Shown: in pieces, positions 45,641-56,450 of the stretch | How positions within the stretch are numbered: position 1 is the first letter of the stretch | Layout: every line of letters begins with the position of its first letter | Assembly: GCA_023614405.1 (NCBI GenBank) | Contig: CM042697.1 | Coordinates: forward strand, 306,002,323 to 306,066,322 | Direction: 5' to 3' | Length of the DNA: 64,000 nt | From: Avena insularis | Lineage: Eukaryota > Streptophyta > Magnoliopsida > Poales > Poaceae | Program-made: the position numbers and the translations under genes | Notes under the pieces: generated by a model | The model's input: the letters and a program-made list of their open reading frames with translations, nothing else | The model's database searches: none | Told to the model about the DNA's origin: nothing

Positions 45641-46739
45641 TCCTTATTATTTGCAAAAAGGAAATAAAACCACCACCCGCACAACCGTACTAAACTCAGC
45701 CACCTTTCTCACAAGATGCACACACCACTGTCCAATCTCATTTGATGCATGTTGCATTTCGAGCCTTACTTTTAATATTTTTATTACTCGGGAGTTGAGC
45801 CAAGCGCGATTTAGCACTAAATTTTGGTGTGATATTGGCGGGATCTTCTTCTAGTTCAAAATTTTAGAGGAATATTTGCGGGGTCCTCCTAGCTACCTGC
45901 ATACTGACGGGGCCTATGGCTTGTTCTCTCGTCGATCCCTCCCACTATCCCCTCATCATCCTATATCTCGTCCCTCCTTACCCGACTTCCACCTCGCTGG
46001 AGTCTGCTCAGAGAAGTTGTCATCCACCTTGCCGGAGTTGGCTTTGTCGTATCTGCTTTCCCTACTGCACGGTAGAGTGTCTACTTACCCATCGCCGTAA
46101 TCGAGAGATGCATAAGCCACTCGGACCCTCACTAAGGAGGCTGTTAAAACTCCCTACTACCAAGATGAAGGTTGCTGCACACATCCTATGGCCTCTTTCC
46201 ATGCATTTTACTTCCGAATGTATTTCATCTCTTCTTCCTTGCAGTGCCTTCTCGTTACCAATTATATTTCTAATAATGCATTCTAGTTGTTGTGCTGAGG
46301 GATCGGTTCAAAGAGAAAAGAAGGAAACTACGAGTCGTGAAGCCAAATTGGTTATCTCATACTAGTACAAGACCTCGCCAACCCAATGATAACCTCCAAC
46401 AATCCTCCCTAGAAAAAGGTTTGCCTCCACTTTGTATATATGTATTTTCTAGAGTAGTTCATCGTTTTCTTGCCATTCCTTCTCATGTACTATCATATAT
46501 ATATTATTTTTATTTTTGCAAGGCATGGAAGATGATGTACTGTCAAATGAGAATCGATGCCAACGAAACCTGAGGAGTTTTGGACATTCAGATGTAGCCC
46601 CGCTCTATATAGAACAACTTGTATAGAAATATGGCTATTTGTTGCATATTGCTTGTGTTATTTTTTCATTGATTAGTTGCATTGCAATTTGTAGAAGCAA
46701 GTGCATGATCATGTCCTTGTCAAGGAGGTTCGTAGCATA
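45641..46739. other. Leader-like region with no firm gene
   Basis: 45880-46090 is CT-rich with CTCGTCG/CCCTCCC motifs, like a 5' untranslated leader. A short segment after TTTTTGCAAGGC (46520-46620) reads MEDDVLSNENRCQRNL and could be an exon. No domain is recognised. Confidence 0.35.
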
Positions 46740-47130
46740 GATATTTAGCAGCATGCAAGTGATGCAACCATTTTTAGGAACCAAACAAAAGTATGGTGCA
46801 TGTCCAAAGCTAATATTAGGCTTCTCCCACAGGATTGGGACACGGACACTTGATGGATCAGAGAATTGAACCGGGGCTGGATTTCTACGATTGAAGATGG
46901 CCTTGATGCTACCGATGATCTTCAGAAGTTAGTGGCTGAAAATCGTGTTCCCAATTTGGCTGATGCACATGTCACTGAGATCAATGAGACGCTCTTGGAA
47001 TAGGTGAAATAACGAGCAGAGATTCTCCAAGCATCTTTGCAGGCAGATGATTTTCGAAGGGTGGTGCAAGATCCACCATGCGAATAGATTGTTATTTCGA
47101 ATAATAAGGATGGCCTTCCTTGTCTTGTCA
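46690..47130 (+). pseudogene. Decayed coding exon, possibly a second CACTA gene
   Basis: One frame reads from VHDHVLVKEV through KVWCMSKANIRLLPQDWDTD, WIRELNRGWISTIEDGLD and LVAENRVPNLADAHVTEI to LQASLQADDFRRVVQDPP, interrupted by five stop codons but no frameshift. The sustained amino-acid sense over about 140 codons shows descent from a real protein. It vaguely recalls rice and wheat proteins annotated as En/Spm-type, but I cannot name it. An AG splice acceptor (TTTGTAG) lies just before the segment. The 45.6-49.1 kb location downstream of a possible CACTA left half makes a second CACTA gene a fair guess. Confidence 0.4.
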
Positions 47131-48200
47131 GCCTGGTATTTTATTTTCTTATTATGCGATGGCAGTACTTTATGGTAATTACATATTTGGCACGCTGTTA
47201 TGAAACTTTAATGTACCTAGTACTTGCTACAACTAGACAATGTATCTCGGTAGCCATTCGGAAAATGGAAAAACAACATTTTTCCACCAGAAAGTTGAAA
47301 TCTTATTTTGCACTTTCATTTATATCTGTATACCCACATGTTGCAGCAAATTAACACATTACCATGAAAGCAAAAAGACCCTTAGAATGTATATACTAGT
47401 AGAATACACAAAAAAATCAACTGAGGGGAAAAACACATGCCGAAACCACCGCTTTCACCAACCAGTCAACAATAATTTTAACTCTATGCTAGAAACAATC
47501 ACTGAAATGGCTCCCGCGTCCAATATTCAAGCGGTATGAAATTTCCCTCTCACCCTTCTGTCCAGAAACAAGGCACCAAAGTCCATTCCCCAAAAAAAAT
47601 TATCTTGCACAATTTAAAATTTCAAACCCGTGCCCATTGGGCCAAATCCCTCGAGATCACCTCGCACCACCACGGACGTGCCCCTTCTATCTCATCTCCC
47701 CTTCAAAACCTCGCCACTGGCACAACATAGCAACCGAAGATGTTTTACCAGCTCCCTTGTCTAGCAAGCCAGAGGTTGTTTCCCCTCCCTGATGTTGGCC
47801 TGCACCAGATCACCTCCTCTGTACCCGAAGTCCACGGCGTAAGAGCCGACTCAGCAATGCCTTCGCTAGTGACACCGTTGCAGCTTTGTTGAATCCACTT
47901 CCCCCGACTCCACGGCACCAGATTTGCTTCCTCGGCCTTGTCCATGGTGCCGGAGAGATGGCGAGCAAAACCTTCTTAGCCACGAATGGCGAGGTGGTAG
48001 CTCTCCATAAGTCTAGCAAAGGCACGGGCAGAAGCAGGAAATCGTGTAATCGAGGTCACAAAGGTAGTTCATTGCTTGTTTCACAGCTGTCTCGCACTTT
48101 TTACATTCGTATGTCTATCATTGTTCCTTTAGAGCTTTCAACTGCTTGCTAGCACCGTACTAGTTTTCTCCTCTACATACACTTCGCTCTTAAATCTCAT
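47131..48200. other. Intron-like stretch with possible small exons
   Basis: Mostly AT-rich. 47460-47535 (ending AATATTCAAGCG before GTATGA) and 47886-48062 (ending CACAAAG before GTAGTT) have exon-like composition and donors. No motif is recognised and the exons are not placed with confidence. Confidence 0.3.
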
Positions 48201-48204
48201 ATGA

Positions 48205-49110
48205 TATTTTTATTTGCTCATGCATGGAAGCATCTTTTGGGGCCCACCGATAAGGGAGAACCTACGATTAGGAAAGACAAATTATTGAAGAATTCCAAAC
48301 ATGCAAGGTCGCTCGGCATGCAGAGACTTAGATATTTTGTAGCTACCACCACCAATCATGAAAGCCAGCTTTCTAAAGCAGAATCTGATCCTCGAGATGA
48401 AAAAAACCCGATGGAGACCTGACTCAGGAAGATGGACCGGTCGAGAACACCCCCCCTAGTGCGCCCGCTTGTCGAGACCCCAAGGTGCTTGCTCTATCTT
48501 GTCATTGAGATACTTGTTGCGTCTTCCATGTTTTGTACCTTAGTTCTACCAAATGTTATGCAATGCCATCTGCTTAGTTCATGAATCATATATGTTCAGC
48601 TTGTCTTGCCATACCGTCTTTATATTCTATATGCGTCTCATTATGCATAGTAATTTCATAGATTAATAGATCGTTTATGTGTGTCAGGAATCAGCTTGTT
48701 CACCTAAGACCCTTTCAGATACCAGCAGGGAGAAAAACTATGTCCGGCAAGTGTCTAATTCAGCATTGGTTTTTGTTGATGAAAATACCTCGAGGGAGAC
48801 ATCACTTTGGAATTTGGACCCATTGAGGACCTTCCCCCTAGTATGCCCGCTTGTCCACCCCCCAAGGTGCTTGCTCTGTTTTTTGATTGTGATATCTGTT
48901 GCATCTTCCATGTTTTCTATCTCAATCCAACCAAATATTTTGCAATACCCTCTGCCTAGTTCATGCACTATATATGTTCAGCATAGTTTGCCTTACTATT
49001 CTTATGTTCCATCTACGTCTCATTACATATAGAACTATAATTATTGAAGTGTCGTTTATGTGTGTTAGGAATCATCTGGTTCACATAAGACATGTCATGG
49101 GAATGACCAT
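48205..49110 (+). pseudogene. Repeated exon module, truncated by the gypsy insertion
   Basis: Exon 1 (about 48205-48473) ends with GPVENTPPSAPACRDPK before GTGCTT. Exon 2 (48689-48865) follows TGTGTCAG and ends with GPIEDLPPSMPACPPPK before GTGCTT. Exon 3 starts after TGTGTTAG at 49070 with ESSGSHKTCHGN and is cut at 49110. The introns after exons 1 and 2 are also alike (TTGCTCT... GCATCTTCCATGTTTT). So an exon plus its intron, ~390 bp, was duplicated in tandem. A frameshift is needed in exon 1. The protein family is unknown; it is probably the same gene as the remnant at 46690-47130. Confidence 0.45.
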
Positions 49111-49573
49111 GATAGTCACTACCAGGGGTAGCGAGTAGTAAGATTGGGGGAAAGAGCGGGCAACCATCTGCGGAGCGAGATGAGATCAAAGACACGAGGA
49201 TTTACCTAGGTTCAGGCCCCCGGAGGGTAAAGACCTACTCCTGCTAGAATGTATTATTGCTTGATTACAATGGTGGCGATCTCGATGGCTAGGCAATAAG
49301 TCGATCGGGTGTATGATGGAACGTAAGTACAGAGAGTACCCTAGGGAGGTTTATACATGGGGTACCTTGGTAGTGTTTACAGATATACAACCGAATTAGT
49401 TAAGGACTCGAAGGATTTGACCTAATTTTCCTGGGCCTAACTATGCTTCTGGGCCTCCAGCTTCCAGTCGCCAGGCTCCATCTTCAGTCTCATACCATTC
49501 ATCGTCCTACAGTCCCACTCGCAAAGGGCTTGGTCCAGTCGGAAATGTCCTGCTGGGTATACCCCATGCGACA
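49111..49573 (-). repeat. 3' LTR of the gypsy element, 463 bp
   Basis: The plus strand begins TGATAGTCAC and ends CCCATGCGACA. The minus strand therefore starts TGTCGCATGGGG and ends TGACTATCA. Right beside it, on the minus strand, is ACTACTAATGGGGATA, a polypurine-tract-like run. The interior has GATTTACCTAGGTTC, shared with the LTR at 18720-19275. The short length and the TGTCG start match that LTR and suggest related families. Confidence 0.75.
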
Positions 49574-50010
49574 TATCCCCATTAGTAGTCCCTGAGGCTA
49601 GCGTTGGTTCGGCACAGGTGTCCTTTGGCAGTTGGAGCAGGCAGGTCCAATTTGGACGCCCAGTCGAATTGGTGGTGGACTCCCCCAATGAAGGAAGGAA
49701 TCTCTTGTGTGTTTCAATCGCAGCATTGGCGATCAGTCGAATCGCGGCATTGGCGAGTAGGTAGGCGAGTCGAGTGAATGAAGTTGGACTGTCAGCTTGG
49801 TCAACCTAGCCGTTGGGTAATACAACGGTAACTTTGGCATAATTACCGCGAGGTAACGACTCTTCCGAGATTGGCGGGAAGTGCCCCTTTATAAGGAGAG
49901 TGAAAGGGGATCTACGGGCCTTCTTCGTGTTCCTCCCACCCCGTGCACCCTCAGTCTTCCATCTTCTCCTGATCTAGAATTTCCAGACCGAGTGAGCCCT
50001 ATTCTCCCCG
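49574..50010. other. Region between 3' LTR and antisense gene
   Basis: It starts with the polypurine tract complement (TATCCCCATTAGTAGTCC). A CGAGTCG/GGCGAGTAGG-rich part (49720-49780) and a TTTATAAGGAG motif (49888-49898) follow. The latter could be a TATA-like element for the antisense gene whose ATG is at 50011. No coding sequence. Confidence 0.4.
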
Positions 50011-52206
50011 ATGGCGCCTTCAAAGGATTTGTGGGGCAAATCCAAATGCACCACAGCCTCCCTGAAGTCTTTCCAGGACGCGGGGATCCTTTGCAAGGGG
50101 AAGTGGCGGATTCCCGCGCTCGGGGAGACAGAACAGTAGCCCCACCCCAAAGAGTTCATATGTTTCCTGATCCACCTAGAGAGGGGGCTCGGCTTCCCCA
50201 CATTGATCTTCTTCCGGTGGTTCTGCGCATATTACATGATCAAACCATCGGATCTAGGGCTTCATAGCATCGAGCATCTCGCCATTTTCATGGCCTTCTG
50301 CGAATGCTACTTGGGGTGTTGCCCCTACTTTCCCCTATGACTGGAGTTATTCCATGGCTGCATCAGTCACGAGGGGTCAGGTGGCCCAATCCTGGCGGAA
50401 GGCGGCGTCACCTTCCAACTAAAGACTAAGTCCACATTCATGTAGCTCCTGCTCCCGAAGAAGGCCGCAAGCGATTGGAAGAAGAATGGGTTCTATGTGA
50501 GTGAGTCGACACCTAACGGCGAAGTGTCGCTCCCGACGTACACCGTCAAAAGGAGCGAGCCGTGCTGGCTGTTAGCGACCAGCCTCCCCAACAACCAGAG
50601 GATGGTCGTGGATGAAATGCTTACCCAGATCCAGACACTGAAGAAGGAGGGCCTGGAAACCATAAATTTGTACAATTGTTGGCTCGGGTGGCGGCTGGAT
50701 CCTTTGGCCACCCATCCCATTGGATGTACCAGTATACCGGCAAAGACAATGTCACAAAGTAGAGTACGGTGGTGTGGTACACCGATGATTACATCGTTGC
50801 ACTGAAGAATATTATGGAGGCGGAGTACACCGAATTGAAGTACGGGCTTGCTCCGTATACTGCCACCAGGAAATGTCAGGCCCCCACGGTGAGTATCTTT
50901 CCTAATCTTGTCTTTGCAGTCACAGTTTTGCAGTCGCGGTTCTGATTGAGTTGTCGTTCTCTATCAGCTGTTCCAAGTCCTGGAGAGTTGGCTTTCTCCA
51001 CTCGATGAAGAGATTCCCAAAGAGCTTGGAGAGGATGAGGACGGGTCCTCTAATAGCAAGGACGAAGTGGCAGAGGTTGCCGCGCCCGTGCCCTTGGCTC
51101 AGAAATCTCGTGGGCAGAAGCAGCGTGAGATCGAGGCGAGTCAGAGCCTAGAAGAGCGCGACAATTATGAAGACGACATGCAAGAGCACAGCTCACGGAG
51201 CGTGGCTACACCGGTGAAGCCTGTGCAGATTTCAGTCACCGGCGAAGAAGGCGGTGTCGCCTCATAGGTCGGCGGCGGTTTTTGAATCAGACGAGGAGGC
51301 TGATGATGCGGAGGTTGGGGTCTCTACCAAGATCCTGGAGGATCCAGCTCCGATGAAGGGATCGGGGGCTATTGACATGGTAGAGTTCGCGGATCCACTC
51401 GTGGTGCTCCTGCCAAAATTCTCGGCGGCTCCGGAGCAAGGGGCTTCCATGTCCACAGGGTCGAAGTCCTCGCCACTGAGGGGGGCATTTGCGTTGCTCA
51501 GGCCGAAGATTCCTGCGGCTGCGTCCTCGGCGTCGAAGAAGCATGCAATGTCGTGGGCTGCGAGTGTGTTTGACAGGGGGCTCACTCGCAAGTTGGGCCT
51601 GGAGTTGGAGAATCCTGCCCATATTAACACTGGTCTACGCTTCCTCCCTGTCGCTATGTAAGTTTGTTCTGCATAACCCATGGTAATTTTTTGGGCCTTT
51701 GAGCGCATCACTGATCGTGTCGTTTTTGCAGGACCGGTGCCAAGAAAATTGGTCATCCTTCAGTGGCTAAGGTTCCGCCAGTCGTCACTGAAGGGGGAGC
51801 CGACCCTTCCAAGAAAAGGAAGGGAGACACAATCGAGGCGCTAGTCAAAGGCGCAAAGAAGAAGAAGGAGGGAGGTTCCACTGCTATGGCGGAAGAGCCA
51901 GTCGAAGTGCCAGTCAGAGCCACCATCCCTGCGGAGGGCGAAGCGGTTGCAAGCTTGGATCTGGGCGAATCGACCATGCCAGTGGAGGCATCGGTGCCTG
52001 CGGCCAGTGCTCCAGCAGCGACGGCCGCGAAATTCCCTCGCTTTATGGAGAGATACTCCACTGCGGCTACCGGAACGCAGTCACCTCAAGTTCCTGAGGT
52101 TTTTGATGGTGAGGCTGGGCAGCGATATGGGCGTACGTCGTTCGTGTTGTCGTCGGTGGACGCGAGCGAGCTTCACATCATGCTAGGTGCTGCCATCCAG
52201 GTATGG

Positions 52207-52446
52207 CCAGTCCCCAAGGATCTAGTCGCTAAATTTCAGCGGCTAGATGCTAAAAAATTTAGTCTTCCAGTCCCCGAGTGTCTAGTCACTGAATTTCAGT
52301 GGCTAGATGCATAGAACTTTGTTCCTCCAGTCCCCGAGTGTCTAGTCGCCGAATTTCAGCTGCTAGATGCTTATAACTTTGGTCCTCCAGTCCCCAGGTA
52401 TCTAGTCGCTGAATTTCAGCGGCTATATGCTTAGAACTTTACTTGT
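52207..52446. repeat. Tandem repeat, 4 x 60 bp, each unit with a near-perfect palindrome
   Basis: Units start exactly at 52207, 52267, 52327 and 52387 with CCAGTCCCC. Each holds TCTAGTCGCTGAATTTCAGCG + GCTAGA-like sequence, an inverted repeat of about 27 bases centred on AATT. The array lies in the intron of the antisense gene just after the donor CAG/GTATGG at 52200. The spacing is exact although the bases vary, so indels have been avoided since duplication. Confidence 0.9.
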
Positions 52447-52968
52447 TGCTCAAGTTTATTTTTCTGTTTTCACGGTCTGCGGCAGGAGTTGGCCGATCGG
52501 CAAGCTACAAAGGAGCGCCTAGAACGCGACCTGCGGGTCGTGCAGGAGGCCAATCAGCAATTGCAGGCGACTGCAGGTGAGTTGATTTCACCTTGTTGAA
52601 CTTGTACCCTTTTTATGCAAAGTTTTCACTGCAATCTTCTTTTATAGGATCACTACGCCTTGATCGCCAAGGCTCGTGAGGGCTATGTTCCAGCCGCTGA
52701 GCTAGAGACTACGAAGACAGCATTGGCCACAATGGAGGATCCAATCGTCTTCTTGACGAAGGAGCTGGAGGTTGCGAAGGCGTCGATGGTCTCTTCTGAG
52801 GAAAGGGCCAAGGCCGCGATCTTCACGGCAAACGATGAGCGGAAGGTCTCCGATTCGCTCGTCACTAGTTTGCAAGATCAAGTCGCCCCTGGAGAAATTT
52901 GTCACAGAGCGCTGCCGCGAGCTTCTTTGTGAGTGTCCCTTCTTCGTGCTTTCTTTTGGTAGTGGCAG

Positions 52969-53064
52969 GCGAGTCCCCTAGCGGGTGAGTTCCTGAACGG
53001 GTGAGTCCCTAAGCGGGTGAGTTCCTGAACGGGCGAGTCCCCAAGTGGGTGAGTCCCCGAGTGG
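52969..53064. repeat. Tandem repeat, 6 x 16 bp
   Basis: Six consecutive 16-base units of the form GTGAGTCCCTAAGCGG / GTGAGTTCCTGAACGG. Units 2 and 4 are nearly the same and units 1, 3, 5 and 6 form the other type, giving a partly alternating pattern. It sits in the intron before the last exon of the antisense gene. Each unit repeats a GT-GAGT splice-donor-like motif. Confidence 0.9.
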
Positions 53065-53694
53065 CAGATCCATAGGTACACTTCCTTGTCGATATAATTT
53101 TCTGGTGTTGCAGGTGCGATATGTCAAGGAGACCCGGAGGTGCAGACGTACGACGCTAGGAAGTGCATGACGGAGGTGGTGGACGCGGCTACCCTCTCGA
53201 CGAAGTGCGTCCAAGCTGTCCTCTAGGTGATTTCTCCCATCGAGGTGATCCCTGGGGGGTTGACAGAGGTGTGGCTCTACCTTGAGGAAGCGCATGCTGT
53301 AGTCGAGTGGACGACACGGTCGGCCTTTCGTCGCGGAGACGTTATTGTGCTGAGTCTTGGACTCGCGCACTTCCCCGATGACTTCGACCTTGACGATGTC
53401 ACCAGCGGGTATTCCTTGGCGACTGGCTCGGTGGAGATTGCGGAGGTGTTGAAGTTGATCACCAAGGCCGCTCCTTTCACGGAGCGAGTGTTGGCGATGC
53501 GTGATCTGTTGCTGTACCAGGAGACGGTGTTGGCGCCGAATGACACTGAGCCAGAGCACCACAATCTGAAGTCGGATCAACCTTTTCGATCGTCACTTGC
53601 GAAGAAGTTGACGATGTACCCAGCGAACCCTTGGGAGCCATTTTTCTGGGTGAGGGGTGGTGGCGGTGCATCTTCTTCGAAGCCTGCAGAGTAA

Positions 53695-54559
53695 ATGATT
53701 GCCCTGAGGCATTTTGTTAGTTGTAGCAACTGGCCGCTTTTGTATGTACCTCAATGATGAACAATATATTTTGTTGCTGAAGAGAAAAGGGAAACATCAA
53801 TCGTCTTGCATTGCTTTGTGATTTCTGTTTGTTTGTATTGTTGGTTGTGCGAGTTCCCAAGCGTGTCTGCCCTTTAATGGGGTTTACATCGCATGTGTGT
53901 AAGTTTGTTTGTGTTAGACTGTTAGTTTAGACATGGTCTACTCGTCGTGGCTTGTAGAGCCAGTCGCTTGGCGACCCCAAGGGGTGCTCTGTACTTGGCT
54001 ATTTTCTCGGAAGCGAGCAGGGTCAGTTAGGCGAGTCCCCGAGCGTGGTAGTTAGTCCTTATAGTCGCATGCCCAAGGTAGGTGAGGACATGGTGTGTTT
54101 TTTGTAACGTGTCTCTCCTCCTGGCTTGGAAAGCCAGTTGAGTGGAGAGTCCAGGGCATGCTCTCGTACTGGGTGTGTTCCCGAACCACGTGGGGTTTAT
54201 CTTGGGTAAGTCCCCGTGCGTGGTACTTAACCGTTCGAGTCTCTATGCGCGAGGATGTGGAGGACCGGTCGCCGTGAGAAGCGTGTTTGGTTGTCTTGGC
54301 CCGGCAGGCCAGTCGAGCAAGGTGACTCCGATGGTGGCTCCGGGGTGGCATTTTCATGGACAACGCAAGGCCCGAATATTTTTGGTGCCCTTGTGCCACA
54401 CTACTTAGCTGTGCCGGTCGCATGACCAAGGGTTGACTTCTGTGGGTAGTGTATTGCTAAATGTACAAGTGCGATTGGCACAAGAGGGTGGCGAGTAGGC
54501 ACAATTTGTGCGATTCGAATATATTTCATTATGCAGCAGCTGAGTATAAGTTTTAGTTC
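53695..54559. other. Spacer between antisense gene and pol
   Basis: The two opposing genes converge here (tail to tail). I see no coding motif; a GTCCCCGAGCGTGGTA / GTCCCCGTGCGTGGTA pair (54024 and 54210) shows an internal ~186-bp duplication. Both genes' 3' untranslated parts and terminators must lie in this stretch. Confidence 0.5.
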
Positions 54560-55740
54560 TATGTATAGAACTTCTGCAGGAGTTTTACATTCCATGACCG
54601 CGTGACGTCGAGCTGGCCGTCGCCTCATACATCGATGAGGTAGTAGGCATCGTTGCCGAGGACTCGCCCTATGGCGAATGGTCCCTCCCATGGGGAGATA
54701 TCTTGTGCATGCCCTTCTTATCCTGGACGAGTCGCAGGACCAGGTCGCCGTCCTAGAAGGTGCAAGTCCGGACTCGGCGGCTGTGGTAGCGGCGGAGTCC
54801 CTGCTGGTAGATGGCGGTGTAGGAGCGGGCTAGGTCACGCGCTTCATCGAGATGGCCGATCCGGTCTTGGCGGGAAATCTCGTTGTCTTCCTCTGCATAG
54901 TTGATGACCCTGGGCGATTCGTGTTCCAGGACGGTGGGCATGATGGCCTCAGCACCGTACACCATGAAGAAGTGTGTAAACCCTATTGATCGGTTGACGG
55001 AGGTGTGAATGCCCCATAGCACGGAGGGGAGATCTTCGACCTAGCATCCAGGAGTTCGCTCAAGGGAAACCTATAGCCATGGCTTGAGGCCATGGAGAAT
55101 TCTTTGGTTTGTGCGCTCTGCGTGGCCATTCGACTTTGGGTGGTTGCTGAGGGGAGGTCGAGTCTTATGCCATGATCCTCGCAGAAGTCGGCGATGGCGC
55201 CTTTGGCGAAGTTGGTCTGTTGTCCGTGATGATGTTGTGCGGGTAGCCATACCGGTAGATGAGCTTGCGGAGGAACTTGGTGGTGGTCTTGCCATCGCAC
55301 TTCTTGATTGGCTTGGCCTCGACCCTTTTGGTGAATTTGTCAACTACGACCAGGAGGTGGGTGTAGCCAGACGGGGCCTTTTTGAACCGGCCCACCATGC
55401 CGATGCCTCATACAGCGAATGGCCAGGTGATGGGGATTGTCTTGAGGGCCAAACCAGGTATGTGCGTCTGGTTGGCGTATTTCTGGCACCCGACGTAGTG
55501 TTGGACGATGTCGACGGCGTCAGCAAGCACGGTGAGCCAATAGAGTCCATGTTGTATGGCTTTGGCAACTAGCAACCGGGCGCCAGTGTGGTGGCCGCAG
55601 TCGTTGGCATGGATGTCTTGGAGGATCTTGCGTCCTTCACCTGGTTGTACGCTGCACTGGAACACTCTGGTCACGCTGCGCTTGTGGAGTTTGCCGTTGA
55701 TGATGACAAAGCATTTATAGCGTCGCACTATCATGCGCGC
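54560..55740 (-). pseudogene. Gypsy pol: integrase domain, frameshifted
   Basis: Integrase joins the DNA copy into the genome. On the minus strand the zinc-binding region reads DIHANDCGHHTGARLL ... YVGCQKYANQ (HHCC pattern; frame 55408-55734). The catalytic core has YTHLLVVVDKFTKRVEAKP and NIITDN (two Asp candidates; frame 55165-55398). The C-terminal part has FFMVYGAEAIMPTVLEHE and DEARDLARS (frame 54753-55022). A tail toward 54580 includes KGMHKIS and GNDAYYLID in another frame. At least three frameshifts break the domain, so it is inactive. Confidence 0.82.
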
Positions 55741-55746
55741 CTCTGT

Positions 55747-56450
55747 CTAGTCCGAAGGTAGGGTCTCGTTCTCTAGGTAGGCGAGGTATGGCACGGTCCA
55801 GTCTCTAGGCTCTGAAATCATGGCGACTAGGGCGGGCTCGGGTTGTAGCGGTATATCGATGTTTATCTCCTTCGGTGGGGATATCAAGGGCTTGTGGATG
55901 ATGTCGATGAAGAAGCCTGCGGGTGGTGTTTTCCGAGCCAATCCGATGCGGGAGAGTGTGTCGGCCTCCTTGTTTTTGCGCATGTCAATCCACTCGATGG
56001 AGTAGCCGGCATAGTGGCCCCCCAGCTAGTCCACCGCTTGGCGATATGCTGCCATGGTGGGGAAGATGGGGTCGCAGATACCAGTGACTTGTGCGGCGAC
56101 GAGGACAGAATCATCATAGCATCGCAGGTGATTGACGTTCATCTCCGTGGCAGCCCGCGTGCTATGAAGGAGGGCCTCAGGGCGTGAAGTAGAGGTGTAG
56201 AACGTAGCGGAGCTTGTCGCATTTTAGGGAGGTGAGTACGATCCCCGCCCATGCGCCGTCCGCGTTCTTGGACCCGTCGAAGTAGAGGGACCAGTAATGG
56301 AGGTAGGGGCAGCTTCTTCGGTAGCTATGATTCTTCCCAGTCGGCGAGGAAATCTGCAAAGTGTTGCGACTTGATCGCTTTGCATGGCTCATACTTGATA
56401 TTGTGGACACCGATTTTGATGGCCCACATGGAAACTCGCCCAGTCGCATA
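55747..56450 (-). pseudogene. Gypsy pol: RNase H and connection, frameshifted
   Basis: RNase H removes the RNA template. The segment WSLYFDGSKNADGAWAGIV (within 56177-56449) holds the first catalytic Asp. KCDKLRYVLHLYFTP follows, then a frameshift. Further downstream NKEADTLSRIG (55960-55983 region, frame 55747-55983) marks the end of RNase H, and PALVAMISEPRDWTVPYL is the linker to integrase. Stops and frameshifts separate these parts. Confidence 0.8.

Larger units (their letters stand above)
21359..49110 (+). mobile_element. Possible very large CACTA element (hypothesis)
   Basis: The terminus (21359), a subterminal repeat array (21640-22935) and a TNP2 transposase remnant (24196-25640) make the left end a CACTA. 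The unit may run on through the duplicated F-box/SIAH-like genes and the 10-kb repeat field to decayed exons at 46.5-49.1 kb that could be a second CACTA gene, where a gypsy element inserted (49111). No right terminus is visible, so the true end may be anywhere after 25740. The alternative is a small CACTA remnant next to unrelated repeats. Confidence 0.3.
50011..53694 (+). pseudogene. Antisense 'gypsy-type transposase-like' gene of the gypsy element
   Basis: This opposite-strand gene is typical of certain Triticeae gypsy elements and is usually labelled putative gypsy-type transposase; its activity is unproven. ATG at 50011 (MAPSKDLWGK). The first exon carries GFPTLIFFRWFCAYY, FMAFCECYLGCCPYF and TFQLKTKSTF, and NGFYVSESTPNGEVSLP follows. 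It is broken by TAG at 50137, a TGA in CPYFPL-stop-LELFHG and a TAG in STFM-stop-LLLPKK. Later exons follow clear splice signals: about 50969-51660 (acidic), 51732-52200 (KKRK basic patch, Ala/Val-rich), ~52487-52576 and ~52650-52930 (coiled coil, LERDLRVVQEANQQLQ), and the last from 53115 with AICQGDPEVQTYDARK to the stop at 53692. Frameshifts lie near 50800 and 51260. Confidence 0.7.

Noticed and set aside
45876..46365. Plus-strand frames of 74 and 149 codons
   Set aside because: They overlap in different frames over a CT-rich leader-like stretch and have low-complexity composition; no family sense.
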